DNA of 64,000 nt from Eutreptiella sp. 'Long Island Sound 2002' (Eukaryota > Euglenozoa > Euglenophyceae > Eutreptiales > Eutreptiaceae). Each line of letters opens with the position of its first letter. Position 1 is the first letter of the stretch. Under the pieces are notes generated by a model that saw only the letters and a list, made by a program, of their open reading frames with translations, did not search any database and was not told where the DNA came from. Both the position numbers and the translations under genes were made by a program. The stretch lies in contig OZ038392.1 of assembly GCA_964036045.1 (NCBI GenBank), forward strand, positions 17,505,612 to 17,569,611. Reading direction: 5' to 3'. Shown here one piece after another: positions 9,780-19,713 of the stretch.

Positions 9780-12210
9780 GGCTCCTCGCCTCTCCTGGCC
9801 GTTTTGCTTGTGTGCGTGTCCCCGCCACTCCTGGGTGTGGCTCGCCGCCGGTGGCGGCGGGTGGTCCCTCGCCTTTCCTGGCTGAGGGTCTTGGGTGTGG
9901 CTCCCCGCCACTCCTAGCTGGGGTCCTCTGGTGTTGGTGGGGGGTGGGCCTTCGCCTCTCCTGGCTGAGGTCCGCCGGTTTGTGGGTCTTGGGTGGGCGT
10001 TCCCTCGCCACTCCTGGCTGAGGGCCCCAATGCGGTCCCCCGCCACTCCTGGGTGGGGGCCCGCTGGTGTTGGTGGTGGGTGGCCCCTCGCCACTCCTGG
10101 CTGAGGGTCCTGGGTGCGGTTCCCCGCCACTCCTGGCTGGGGTCCGCTGGCTGCGGTGGTGGCCGTTTCCACGGGGTTTGGTGGGGGGTTTCCCGTGTTG
10201 CGTGTGTTTGTGGCGCGGCGCGTGCTGGTGTGCGCGTTGTGTGTTTGTGGTGGTGTTGTGGGTGTGGGTGTGACTTCCGTGTGTGTTGGTGCGTGTGTGG
10301 CGTGTGGCGGTTTGTTTCCCTGGCTGGGCTTGCTGCTGGTGTAGGTGTGGGTGTGGGTGTGGCTGGTGTGTGTTGTGGGCGGTCCCTCGCCACTCCTGGC
10401 GGAGGTTCCTGTGTGCGTTTTCCCGCCACTCCTGGCTGGGTTTCGCTGCCGGTGGTGGTGGGTGTGCCTCGCCACTCCTGGCTGAGGGCCCGGGGTGCGG
10501 TCCCCTGCCACTCCTGGCTGGGGTCCGCCGGCGGCGGTGGTGTGTGGCTGCTTGCCTCTCTTGGGTGTGGTCCTGGTTGCGGTTCCCCGCCACTCCTGGC
10601 TGGGGTCCGCCGGCCACGGTGGTGGCCGTTTCCGTGGGGTTGGGTGGGGAGTTTCTCGTGGTGTGTGTGTTTGTGGCGCGGCGCGTGCGCGCGTGGTGTC
10701 TATGCTGGTGTGTGTGTTGTGTGTTCGTGGTGGTGGCGTGGGTGTGGGTGTGTCTTCCGTGTGTGTTGGTGTGTGTGTGTGTGTGTGTGCGTGTGTGGCT
10801 GGGGGCGGCTGGGGCTTGCCGCTGGTGTGGGTGTGCGTGTGGGTGGTGTGTGTCGTGGTTGGTCCCTCGCCACTCCTGGCGGAGGTTCCTGAGTGTGAGT
10901 CCCCGCCACTCCTGGCTGGGTTTCGCTGCCGGTGGTGGTGGGTGCTCCTCGCCACTCCTGGCTGAGGGCCCCGGGTGCGGTTCCCCGCCACTCCTGGCTG
11001 GGGTCGGCTGGCGGCGGTGGTGTGTGGTCGCTTGCCACTCCTGGCTGCGGGTCCCGGTTGCGGTTCGCCGCCACTCCTGGCTGGGGGGTCCGCTGGTGGC
11101 GGTGGTGGGTGGGCCCCTGCCACTCCTGGCTGAGGGTCTCGGGGGCGGTTCCCCGCCACTCCTGGCTGGGGTCCGCCGGCCGCGGCGGTGGGTGTTCCCG
11201 TGGGTGTGGGTTTCCCGTGTTGTGTGTGCTTGTGGCGCGGCGTGTGCGCGTGGTGTCTGTGCTGGTGTGTGTGGTGTGTGTTCCTGGTGTCTGTGTTGGT
11301 GGTGGTGCGGGTGTGGGTGTGCCTTCCGCGTGCGTTTGTGTGTGTGTGTGTGTGCGTGTGTGGTGTGTTGGTGGCGTGCGGTTGCCGGCCCTTGCTTCCT
11401 CCGGCTGTTGCTGTGTTGGTGGGGGTGTGGCTGGTGTGTGCTGTGGTAGGTCCCTTGCCACTCCCGGCGGAGGTTCCTGTGTGCGGTTTCCCGCCACTCC
11501 TGGCTGGGGTCCGCCGGTGGTGGTGGGTGTTCCTCGCCACTCCTGGCTGAGGGCCCCGGGTGCGGTTCCCCGCCACTCCTGGCTGGGGTCCGCCGGCGGT
11601 GGTGGTGTGCGGCTCCCCGCCACTGCTGGCTGGGGCCTGCCGGTTGCGGTGGGGTGTTTCTTGGGTGGGGGTGTCCCTTGTTGTGTGTGTTTGTGGTGTG
11701 TGTGGCTGCGCGCGGTGGCCGTGCTGTGTTGTGTGTTGCGTGTTTGTGGTGTCCGCGTTGCTGGTGGTGTGGTGTGGCGGTGCGGTGGGTGTGTCTTCCG
11801 CGTGCGCTGGTGTGCGTGGTTGCGTGTGTGTGGTGTGCCGGTGGTCCGTGGTTTGTTGTCCCCGCCTCTTTTGGTTGGGGCTTGGGGCTGGTGTTTGTGT
11901 GATTGTGGTTGGTGTGTGGTGTGGGTCCCCCGCCACTCCTGGCTGAGGGACCTGGGTGCTGTGCCCCGCCACTCCTGGCTGGGGTCCGCCGTTGTGCGGT
12001 GGTGGTTGGTCCCTTGCCACTCCTGGCTGAGGGGTTTGGTTGCGGGGCCCCGCCACTCCTGGCTGGGGTCCGCCGCCGGGTGCTGTGGTTGGTCCCTCGC
12101 CACTCCTGGCCGAGGGCCGTGGGCGTGGTTCCCCGCCACTCCTTGCTGGGGTCCACTGGTTGTGGTGGTGGGGGCCCGCTCGCCACTCCTGGCTGTGGGG
12201 CCCGGGGTGC
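9780..12210. repeat. Array of short hairpins around a constant ACTCCT loop
   Basis: Some thirty copies of a ~21-base unit, often in alternating pairs spaced about 35 bases. One form has arms CCTCGCC and GGCTGAGG around loop ACTCCT (for example 10087, 10469, 10949). The other has arms CCCCGCC and GGCTGGGG around the same loop (for example 10124, 10587, 10984). Each folds into a seven-pair stem with one bulged base. The third pair is T-A in one form and C-G in the other, so pairing is preserved. GT-rich spacers separate clusters at 10170-10380, 10620-10860, 11190-11450 and 11650-11920. Long open frames across the array, up to 965 codons, are repeat artefacts. Confidence 0.85.
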
Positions 12211-12699
12211 CCTTCTCTTTGGCCTTGGTGTGTGTGTGTGTGCTGTGTGGTGCTTCATGTTGGTGTGGGTGGCGTGCGGGGGTCGTGCGCGGTGTGGTTG
12301 CCGTGTGTGTGTGTGTGTGTGTGCGTGCGGTGTGTGGTTTGTGGGGTGTGTCATACCTTGGTTGGTTCTCGTCGTCGGTCGGCATGGTCGTGGCCAAAAA
12401 GCAGAAGAAAAGCAAAGAAGAGGTCCTGTAGACGTGTAGCAGAAATGCGTGTTATGCGTAATGTGAAATACACACCTCTCTATTTGTCCCACCGCGCAGT
12501 TTTCCCCCTGTAGAGAGAGAGCGTGTGCAGGCTTTTGGGGGGTTGGTTGGGTGTGGGGCGGTTGCGGCGGTCCTACCTCTCCTCTCGTGGTTCTTACCTT
12601 TGTTTTTTTTGTTTTTCTCGTGTTGTGCCTTGTGTCTCCTTTTTTTTTTTTCGTAGCGTCTTCCCTAACATACCTCTTTGCCTTGTGTTTTCCCTATAG
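12211..12699. other. GT-repeat tail and T-tract region, no gene seen
   Basis: GT simple repeats run to about 12360, followed by mixed sequence. A T tract lies at about 12638-12650. CCTCTCTATTTG- and CCCTATAGAGAG-like segments lie near 12475 and 12690. A longer T tract (about 12719-12734) lies at the start of the next frame. No LTR matching the right-hand end of the downstream retroelement was found here. Confidence 0.45.
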
Positions 12700-14661
12700 A
12701 GAGGGCGTGCAAGGCGCCTTTTTTTTTTTTTTTTCGGTAACATACTTGCCATACCTTGTGTAGGAAGAGGACGGGGCAGAGTCCAAAAAGGAGGAGGAAA
12801 AGGCGATGGGGGTGGAGTTGGCAGAAGCAGGTCCGGAGAAGGGGGAGGAGCAAGGAGGGCGGACGGAGGAGCAAGTGTGGCAGGATGTGCATCAAATACA
12901 GATCCAGGGGAGGGGAGAGAGGTGGTGGTACCAGGGACAAGAGGGTCCCGGGAGGGAGAGGAGGGAAGTGGGGGGGGGTACAGCACGAGACAGGAAACTA
13001 CGGGCAGGATGGGAAGGTGTGCTAGGAGTGCAGGTGCAGGAGATGGAGTATGTGGAGGTGCCAGAGGAACGGGGAAAGGTGAGTGGCAAAGGAGGCAGGC
13101 AGGGGGGGTGGACGTGTGGGTCTCTGGAGGGGGAGAGGCGGTGCTACAGCTGCAGCACAGGGATGATGTGGGCACCGGGTGGGGGGCAGAGAGAGCGGTC
13201 CAGATGCGAACGGACCGAGCGGTGTGGCTGGAGCCGGGATGGAGGGGAAGGTACAGAGTGGAGGCGGGGGGACAACGGTGGTGGGGTTGGCATACGACGT
13301 GGCAGGCGGACAAGGGGGAGGGGGTCCCGGTCAGGAAGGAGTGGGGAGGGGAGCTGCCAGGAGGAGGACAGGATGCGAGTGGGGTGCGAACACAATTCGC
13401 TAGGGCAGCATTGTCTCCAGCGCTCACGACGCAGGGACACCGAGGGCAGGAGTTGGTGTATACGTTCAGTGAGGAGATGACACTGAAGGCGGCGGACGCC
13501 ATCAAAATGGTACTGGACGAGGGGGCGGCATGCATGGCCAACCGCACGTACCATGTGCACCCCCACACCGGGGACACGTGGCATTACGCGTTCCCGGGGG
13601 ACGACGGCATGGAGAGTATAGCGTCACTGCCGGAGTGTGAGAGGCAAGGCACTGAGATATGGGCCCTCGCCAGAGCGGCGGAGGAATGGGTGCGGGAGAC
13701 GGGAGGAGAGGAGCACGGGAAGTGGGCAGTGGGGGCCATTCGGCATGCGAGGTATCGCAGGGGAGAATGGATGACGCGGGAGGACACAAAGGCGATATTC
13801 CCCGTGGCGACGAAGGGGCCAGCGGCGGCACAGTGGAGGGGACAGGCAGTCCACATCATCCTCCCGGATGACAGGGTGGGAGGCAGGGGGATGGTGGAAG
13901 TCGAGGTACGCCACGGGCAAGGGGCACGATACCAGTACGATGTGCTGGTGCCTAACGTGGTGGTCACCGCAGCAGCGGCGGCAGGTATGGAGGTCCGGAT
14001 TGGACTCAACCGGGAAGGACAGGCGGTACAGGTGTACACCATGGGACACTGGGAGGGACAGCCGGAAATCCAGTGGACGGCAGAGCCCACGTGGAGGGAG
14101 CCGCTGCATTCGGAGGGGAAGGTGGGAAGGGGAAGGCTCGATGGGAAGGACGCTGCGGAGCTTGACAGAGCAGAGAAAGAAAAGGAGAGACGCCAGAAGG
14201 AGGCAGCGGCGGAGGGGCTGGACATGCCGGGGGACGGAAGGGACAGAAAGGACATGCTACAGAAATGGGCACAGAGGCTGAGGGGGAAGGCGACAGCATG
14301 GCAGAATGTCTTGATAGAAAATGGAGAGGCGCAGCCGGGGCTGGAAGAACGCATCAAGGGATGTAGGGGTGAAGACTTACGGCAGACGGTGAGCAAGGCC
14401 AGGTACCACCTGAGGGCCAGAGCGGAGGCGGTGGAGGACAAGTGCAGGCCGGAATGCACGCGGGCCAGGTGCCTGTGCAGGCTGGATGGACCGCAGGAGC
14501 CCAAGGGAGGATACCATGGGATCAGAGTACGGCAGCCCAGGAGACAAGGGCCCATGTGGCTACAGATGGGGGAAGATGGTGGGGCGCCGCTGGTGTACTT
14601 CCACCAAGTCAAGCACATGTGGGTGGGATATGCGGATGGAGAAGTTCAACGCGGGTCATGA
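12700..14661 (+). CDS. Hypothetical protein, paralogue of the 1014-residue ORF; ORF preceding a gag region
   Basis: The frame opens after a stop at 12697 and closes with TGA at 14659-14661. No early ATG is in frame, so the true start or an upstream exon is unresolved. Convincing sequence begins around 13430. Three blocks match the 1014-residue protein in the same order: AADAIKMVL followed by an HPHTGDTWHYAF stretch; VHIILPDD through VPNVVVT (13849-13969); and a Cys-rich C-terminal segment with C-x4-C-x5-C-x-C (14438-14485). Between them lies a charged, probably helical stretch (14160-14300). It overlaps the next ORF, in another frame, by about 175 bases. Proximity to the gag and pol ORFs suggests it belongs to the same retroelement, but no LTR pair proves that. 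Function unknown. Confidence 0.5.
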   Translation, partial: RGRARRLFFFFFGNILAIPCVGRGRGRVQKGGGKGDGGGVGRSRSGEGGGARRADGGASVAGCASNTDPGEGREVVVPGTRGSREGEEGSGGGYSTRQETTGRMGRCARSAGAGDGVCGGARGTGKGEWQRRQAGGVDVWVSGGGEAVLQLQHRDDVGTGWGAERAVQMRTDRAVWLEPGWRGRYRVEAGGQRWWGWHTTWQADKGEGVPVRKEWGGELPGGGQDASGVRTQFARAALSPALTTQGHRGQELVYTFSEEMTLKAADAIKMVLDEGAACMANRTYHVHPHTGDTWHYAFPGDDGMESIASLPECERQGTEIWALARAAEEWVRETGGEEHGKWAVGAIRHARYRRGEWMTREDTKAIFPVATKGPAAAQWRGQAVHIILPDDRVGGRGMVEVEVRHGQGARYQYDVLVPNVVVTAAAAAGMEVRIGLNREGQAVQVYTMGHWEGQPEIQWTAEPTWREPLHSEGKVGRGRLDGKDAAELDRAEKEKERRQKEAAAEGLDMPGDGRDRKDMLQKWAQRLRGKATAWQNVLIENGEAQPGLEERIKGCRGEDLRQTVSKARYHLRARAEAVEDKCRPECTRARCLCRLDGPQEPKGGYHGIRVRQPRRQGPMWLQMGEDGGAPLVYFHQVKHMWVGYADGEVQRGS

Positions 14662-15955
14662 TGGTGATTCATCAGAGGAGAACTTCAAGCGGGACAATGG
14701 GATTCCATCAGAGGAGAACTTCAAGCGTGACAATGGGATTCCATCAGAGGAGAACTTCGAGCGGGACAGTGGAGACCCATCAGAGGAGACATTCGAAGCG
14801 GGCCATGGTGATCCATCCGTGGGGCAAGCGGGCCAAGCGGGGACTCAAGCGGGCCAAGCGGGGACACAAGCGGGAACTCAAGCGGGCCGAGCGGGGAGTC
14901 AGGAAGAAGAAGAACAAAGAAGGGCAGTGGCAGCGTACAGGGAAGCATGGAGTACGTGGCGACTGATCCAAGAGAGGAGGGAATGGGAAGAGCGGGAGCG
15001 GGCACAGCGACTGCTGAGCTGCGTGGAGACGGATGAGGAGACCGGGGGTGAAGAAGAGGAAGACCGCCATCACCAACAAGCGGGATATGGGGAAGAAGAA
15101 CAAGAAGTCCGCCACGGGTCATGGGGAAGACATGGTGAAGGTGAAGACCATGATGGACACGAATGGGGAGATCAAGAACGACGCCATGAACGACGATGGG
15201 GTGAAAGCCGTCCAAGCATGGAAGAAGAAGGGCAAGCGGGACAAGACGATGGCTGGGGAAGGAGACCAGCAGGGGAGGACATGTCCGGCTGGATCGAAGA
15301 CGCCGTGAGGCGCAGTGCTGTCGGCTATTTGGCAGCACTGACCAGCAAGTTGGAGGACCTGACAACCAACCAGCAGCTCCTGAGGGACATGGTGCTGCAG
15401 CGGGTGCATTATGCCGATGCACACGCCATGGAGCAGCAGCTGCGGGTCGACCTGCAGTCGTATCACGACGTCATCGTGGACTTGCAGGAGCGTCTGGGTG
15501 AGCACGAGGGCGAAATGGGCGCGCTCACCGATGTCTGCCACGGGCTGGAGTCCGAGACCGCCAAGTTCAGACTCGACAGGATGGACTTCGTGGACTGGCA
15601 GACGAAGGCGCAGGTCTCCAACGACGTGGATACCACCATCCGGGTGACAGACGACCACATGGACGAGATCCAGATCGACTGGGCGGGAGGCAATCCCTGC
15701 CCAGTCTACCCGGATGGAGGTGAGACCGATGAGGACTCAGACGAGGGGATGCCCCCTTTGGAGGACAGCAGTGACAATGAGTCCTCTGCCCCCAAGGTTC
15801 CACGGAACAAGGACATGTCCAAGAACACGAGCGGGAAGAAGAAGAAGATGGGCTGCATCATGGACGCCAGTGTGGGCCGGGGTGCCCACATGGCCACGCG
15901 GGGCCGAGTACACAACTGCCTGGAGCTGAGCCGAAAGAAGAAGCCAAGGTCCTGA
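14486..15955 (+). CDS. Gag-like coiled-coil protein, 5' part of retroelement 1
   Basis: Convincing sequence starts near 14640. First come tandem SEENFKRDNGIP-type repeats (14670-14800), then QAG/TQAG repeats (14820-14900). Charged Glu/Arg-rich stretches follow, then a helical region with heptad-like Leu/Val spacing (about 15285-15590), an acidic stretch (EDSDEG...EDSSDNE) and a basic KKKK cluster. The frame stops at 15953. The adjacent frame 1, open from 15724, carries the helical sequence that runs into the transposon junction at 16193, so a frameshift near 15.85-15.95 kb is likely. Read as the N-terminal structural part of the Ty3-like element, because the frame interrupted at 16193 resumes at 23057 and pol lies downstream. 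No zinc knuckle is seen. Confidence 0.5.
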   Translation: MDRRSPREDTMGSEYGSPGDKGPCGYRWGKMVGRRWCTSTKSSTCGWDMRMEKFNAGHDGDSSEENFKRDNGIPSEENFKRDNGIPSEENFERDSGDPSEETFEAGHGDPSVGQAGQAGTQAGQAGTQAGTQAGRAGSQEEEEQRRAVAAYREAWSTWRLIQERREWEERERAQRLLSCVETDEETGGEEEEDRHHQQAGYGEEEQEVRHGSWGRHGEGEDHDGHEWGDQERRHERRWGESRPSMEEEGQAGQDDGWGRRPAGEDMSGWIEDAVRRSAVGYLAALTSKLEDLTTNQQLLRDMVLQRVHYADAHAMEQQLRVDLQSYHDVIVDLQERLGEHEGEMGALTDVCHGLESETAKFRLDRMDFVDWQTKAQVSNDVDTTIRVTDDHMDEIQIDWAGGNPCPVYPDGGETDEDSDEGMPPLEDSSDNESSAPKVPRNKDMSKNTSGKKKKMGCIMDASVGRGAHMATRGRVHNCLELSRKKKPRS

Positions 15956-16193
15956 TCCCCAAGGCGGAGGACAACAAGGACGAGGTGAACAACGGCCAGC
16001 TACCAGCCGGAGGTTCCGGCCACACCCCAGACACCAGAAGACCCAGGCCTGCCGGCGAGCAGTGGGTGGAGGTGCGGGGTGCAGGAGCTGACCATGCGTG
16101 TTGCGACACTCAGTGGCTTCGGCTGCTGGGTGCCGCGGTGGATCAGCTCCAAAGGGTGGCCCGAGACGCCCAACAAGATCACCTGGCCGACCA
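15722..16193 (+). CDS. Gag-like reading-frame segment ending at the transposon insertion
   Basis: Frame 1 is open from 15724 to the insertion point, ending in a helical Gln/Leu/Ala-rich stretch. After the transposon and one copy of GACCA are discounted, the same frame continues without a stop in the ORF from 23057. This makes it one coding sequence split by the insertion and not two genes. Confidence 0.6.
16189..16193. repeat. Target site duplication GACCA, left copy
   Basis: GACCA directly precedes the left terminal inverted repeat. The matching copy is at 23052-23056. Confidence 0.85.
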
Positions 16194-16216
16194 CTTAGCC
16201 CACGCAAACTGCACCC
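16194..16216 (+). repeat. Left terminal inverted repeat (23 bp)
   Basis: Starts CTTAGCCCACGCAAAC and is an exact reverse complement of 23029-23051. Similarity beyond 23 bp is limited to a subterminal A/T block. Confidence 0.92.
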
Positions 16217-16849
16217 CCTTTTGGAAGAGAAGGACCTAAAAAATGACTCCCCAAAAAAGTATTTTTTTTGGACATTTGCAACACACATGACCCAGATACC
16301 ACCGAAAAAATACAATTTTACCCAATTTGCTGCTTTTTTCCACTTTTTGTTTATCAAAATAAACTATTATTTTGTCTGATTTGAGGGGTGTGTTTTACCA
16401 ATCTTGTCGTTTTTGTATTTCAAAAGCCAACTGGTGCGTGCCTGTTCGGGAGCTCATTTTCAAAATATGACATTCTGCGGGTCTCCAGTTGCACCTATGT
16501 TTGTCCTGCGAAAAAAATTGCTGTTTTGTGTACCTGAGTGCGCGAGGCCTCGCGCACTCAAGGTCATGGAAACAATTGTGTACAGAAGGCAACAAAAACA
16601 GGACACGAAGTGCACAACGTACAAACACTGAGATAAAAGCTCGGCAAAAATGTACAAGCCCTTAAGGGCATATAATTGCATTCGCGTCGAAGGCGAGTGC
16701 GCGAGCCCTCGCGCACTCATGACTGCAAAAAGAGGCGAAACACTTGGGTGAATCGTGACTTACTTCTTCTTCGGTCCAGCAACCTTAGCCAACCTGGAAC
16801 CCAGGCTTCTTGCCGCCAAACTTGTCCCACTTGGAGAGGCAACGGTACC
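16217..16849. other. Transposon 3' flank: A/T hairpin and two palindromes
   Basis: No complete gene. An A6/T8 near-palindrome at 16251-16271 mirrors one at the other end of the element. Palindromes lie at 16538-16557 (flanks extend it to 26 bp) and 16697-16716 (central-base variant). The frame of the upstream gene continues past its TGA for 32 codons to a Lys-rich end and a stop near 16753. Confidence 0.6.
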
Positions 16850-19713
16850 TCAAGACGGCTGGGCACCAGAACGCGAGGGCGGCTTGAACTCTGCACTAGC
16901 ACTGGCAGCAGTCTTCGCTTTCTTCTTCGGCTGTTCCTTACCAGATTCAGGGCTTGCATCGAAGTGAGCGGCGGATGCCCGCTTGCGCTTCTGCTGGGTC
17001 TCCAGTACTTGCTCCGGATCGTCTTCTTCTGACTCCTCGTCAGCATCGTCGTCGTCTGATTCCGCGGGCTTGTCCGATTCCTTCTCTTTCCCTTTTGCTT
17101 GCTTCTTGCTACTCGAGGGTGTTCCTTTTCCGGCTGCAGTACCCTGAGTTGGTACAACTTTGGCAGTCTTCTTCACCTTGGCTTGCATTGGCAAGGTAGG
17201 TGCAGGAGCACCAGGCTCAGTGTCGTCAGCGGGGGCCTCAGTCACGACATCTTCCTGGACGGCTTCTGCAGCATGCACCTGCTGGTGCCCTTCATGCCCT
17301 CGTTTGCTGTCCAAAACCCACAGTGGAATGCCACGCTGGAGCCACTCTTCTTGAGTATCCCAAGGTGCAGCTGTTGCTCCCTGCTCCGTCTGATCGGCCT
17401 CCAGCATGTACCGCATGACGATTGCATGCTGCAGAGCACCTCCAACGGCATTCCCTAGGTCCTTTTGCTTGATCGCTGACACAGCCAGAAACGCCACTTT
17501 AGTTCGGACGTCAGACATCGCAATCTTTGCGGCCATGGCAGGCGTGTCATCCACAACAACCACTGCATCAGGATGCCCACTGCACAAAAGGTATTTGTCC
17601 AGGTACCACAGCACGTGAATCAGAGGCATGAAAACCACCGAGGTTCTTCTCCTGCATCTCTTCGAAATGTCCAGCGGAATACGACACATAGTTCGGCAAC
17701 TGTAAATGTGATGAATATAGACGAAAAACGGAGGCAGCAGTGCGCGAGGCCTCGCGCACACAACGGCATCGTAACAGTCGAAAGAAGCAGATATACCTGC
17801 TTATCCCAGCGACTCGTTGTTCCGATCCACATACAGTGCTCGTCGAACTGATACGTACTGCTGGTCACGGGACCCGATAACCAAGAGTACACCGGCAACC
17901 GAACATGGTAGAATGGCACTGTGGTTGGATCCTTGTCCTTCTCCACACGCCATAGCCTCTGCATGTCGCGGCCAATACGGTGCACAACATCAGCCTCGCC
18001 ATAGAAAATGACGTCTTTCCCCAGCATCATCACATCGAACAGCCACCTGGGAACAAATCCTGCAGAGTCATATTCAATGAAAAGGTCAGCGTTGATGATC
18101 CACAACGGGTACTGCAGATCCCGGAAACGGCCTGGCGGTGTCTCTCCAATATCCTCAATACGGCAGGCTGTCAAAGCGAATTTGCTCGCTTGCTCGTCCT
18201 GCTTGGAGACATTGATCACATCGCCATTACTCAGCTGTGTCTGTGACGGTGCCGATGATGGTGCCTCAGTCTTCCTTTGCAGTTGTTTCCGCACGGCCAA
18301 CGTCTGTGGTAATGGAGGTGCGCCCTTGTCCCCAGTGCGCCACAAAGGTGCACTGAGCAGCGTCTTCCATTTTGGCCACGGCGACCGAAACTTCGTACTT
18401 TTTGCGTCCACCCAATAACCCCAATTTCCCAGCCCAATTTTCAGTTGCGGTGTGCCCAGTGCTGCGACTTCTGCTCGGATCTTCGCATCGGCAGCTGTAC
18501 GGATATGAAAAAGGTGGTGAAGTGCGCGAGCCCTCGCGCACTGCAGCTGCGACACTGACGCATACCTGCGGTCTGGTTGACATACTGCTTATTGTCCGGA
18601 TTGTCAAGATGGAAAATAACCCATTGTTCCGTAATCTGCACGTCAATGCAGTTCTGGGTGGTCTTTAAGGTCGAGTCCTTCAGGTTCATGTGCGCACAGA
18701 CTTTCTGCAATAGGCTCGGTAGATGCAGCCCCTCCAGCTTCTTGAAGGCATTCCTTGTAACTTCGTCTTTCCTGCTCTTACTCTCGAGGTTCCTCATACC
18801 AGTAACCGCCTCACGGCCACAGTAATACGCCAGGGAGAAGATGTCCCTCCAATTCTTGAATGTCGAGTCCTGCGGGGTAAAACAGTGTCATGGAGTGCGC
18901 GAGGCCTCGCGCACTGTAACCGTGCGATACACGAATACATACTGTATGTCCTGCTTCCTCCAAAGTCTCGGGTGCAAGAAACGCAGAGTTGACGGCAGCC
19001 TGGACAACAGCAATCTTGAACCTCTCAAAATCTTGTGGCTCTTTTTCCCGCTTCTGGTCCTCAATGTACAACAACATGTTGTCCAGCGCCTCGGACAGCG
19101 GAATCCACGTCACAGACTGGCTGCCAGCTTGTTGCAATCCTGCAACCTTGGCACGGATCCTCCAAGGCGTTTCGTACTTCAGAATGTCAACGTAGCAAAA
19201 CTCCTGCCAATCCTCTAATTCTTTGCCTTCTGCGAGACGCAGTTGCTGAATCTTTCTGCATGTTTCTGTGCCATGTTGACCATTCAGAACGTAAAGGGAG
19301 CCATCTGCAAAGCAAATCATGTACCGAAGCAAAGAGAAGAAACGTCTTCGATCGAAAGCGAAGCGAGTCATACCACTATCCTCCCACGCCGTTACGCGCA
19401 ACGGTCCAGCTGGTGGCAGTGCTTGGTATCCGGTCACTTTTCTGGCAACGTCGTCATAGTTGATGGATCGGATCTGTCCGCGCTCCTTGGTCTTGTCAAT
19501 TCTCAAATCAGCAATCTTTACCTTCACGGCTTTACCATTCTCCTGCCGCAGCCACTGTGCCACTTCGACTGTGAGCTTCATCTCCGGTATTGGCTTCTTC
19601 TCACCCTTCTTCTTGCGTCCTTTCTTCGGCGTGTCCCCTTGGTCGGTCCCTGGTGACGACTCCATGGCCTCTGCGTCTGGTGCTGAACGTTCTGGCGACC
19701 CTGGTTCACTCAT
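16850..19713 (-). CDS. Transposon gene A: ~839-residue protein, possible ParB/sulfiredoxin-like domain, five inferred exons
   Basis: ATG at 19713. Inferred exons: 19713-18943, 18869-18566, 18494-17797, 17699-17683 and 17579-16850. They sum to 2520 bases, in frame. All four donors read GTAT and all acceptors CAG. The N-terminus is charged (KKGRKKKGEKK, residues 30-40). Residues ~60-160 carry KIADLRID...RSINYDDVARKVTGY, then LYVLNGQHG (GQH at 145-147). This arrangement recalls the ParB/sulfiredoxin-like fold with its G-x-H signature; I have not verified it. The middle is globular, with no motif I can name. The C-terminal ~120 residues have Lys-rich, Asp/Glu-rich (DDDDADEESEEDD) and KRKR/KKKAK clusters, suggesting a nuclear protein. 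The fourth exon (17 bases) and intron 4 are the weakest parts; without them the frame stops at 17568. An in-frame TGA at 16852-16850 is followed by an open frame ending AGPKKK. Likely a DNA-binding partner of the transposase. Confidence 0.65.
17580..17682 (-). other. Inferred intron 4 of gene A (103 bp, no palindrome)
   Basis: GTATTC donor at 17682 and TTTTGTGCAG acceptor ending at 17580. It is needed to join intron 3's acceptor frame to the long C-terminal frame. It leaves a 17-base exon upstream, so it is tentative. Confidence 0.4.
17700..17796 (-). other. Inferred intron 3 of gene A (97 bp) containing a palindrome
   Basis: GTATAT donor at 17796 and TTTACAG acceptor ending at 17700. The 20-bp palindrome lies at 17740-17759. 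Splicing follows ...WDKQ in phase 0. Confidence 0.65.
18495..18565 (-). other. Inferred intron 2 of gene A (71 bp) containing a palindrome
   Basis: GTATGC donor at 18565 and CCGTACAG acceptor ending at 18495. The palindrome (central-base variant) is at 18522-18541. Splicing joins two frames into an uninterrupted protein-like sequence. Confidence 0.75.
18870..18942 (-). other. Inferred intron 1 of gene A (73 bp) containing a palindrome
   Basis: GTATGT donor at 18942 and CCCCGCAG acceptor ending at 18870. The palindrome is at 18895-18914. Reading through the intron leads to a stop shortly afterwards, whereas splicing continues in frame for more than 100 codons. Confidence 0.75.

Noticed and set aside
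9595-12492. Minus-strand open frame of 965 codons and plus-strand frames of several hundred codons
   Set aside because: They follow from the stop-free hairpin array. The translation is a monotonous Ala-Arg-Ser-Gly-Gly repeat and overlapping frames on both strands are equally open.
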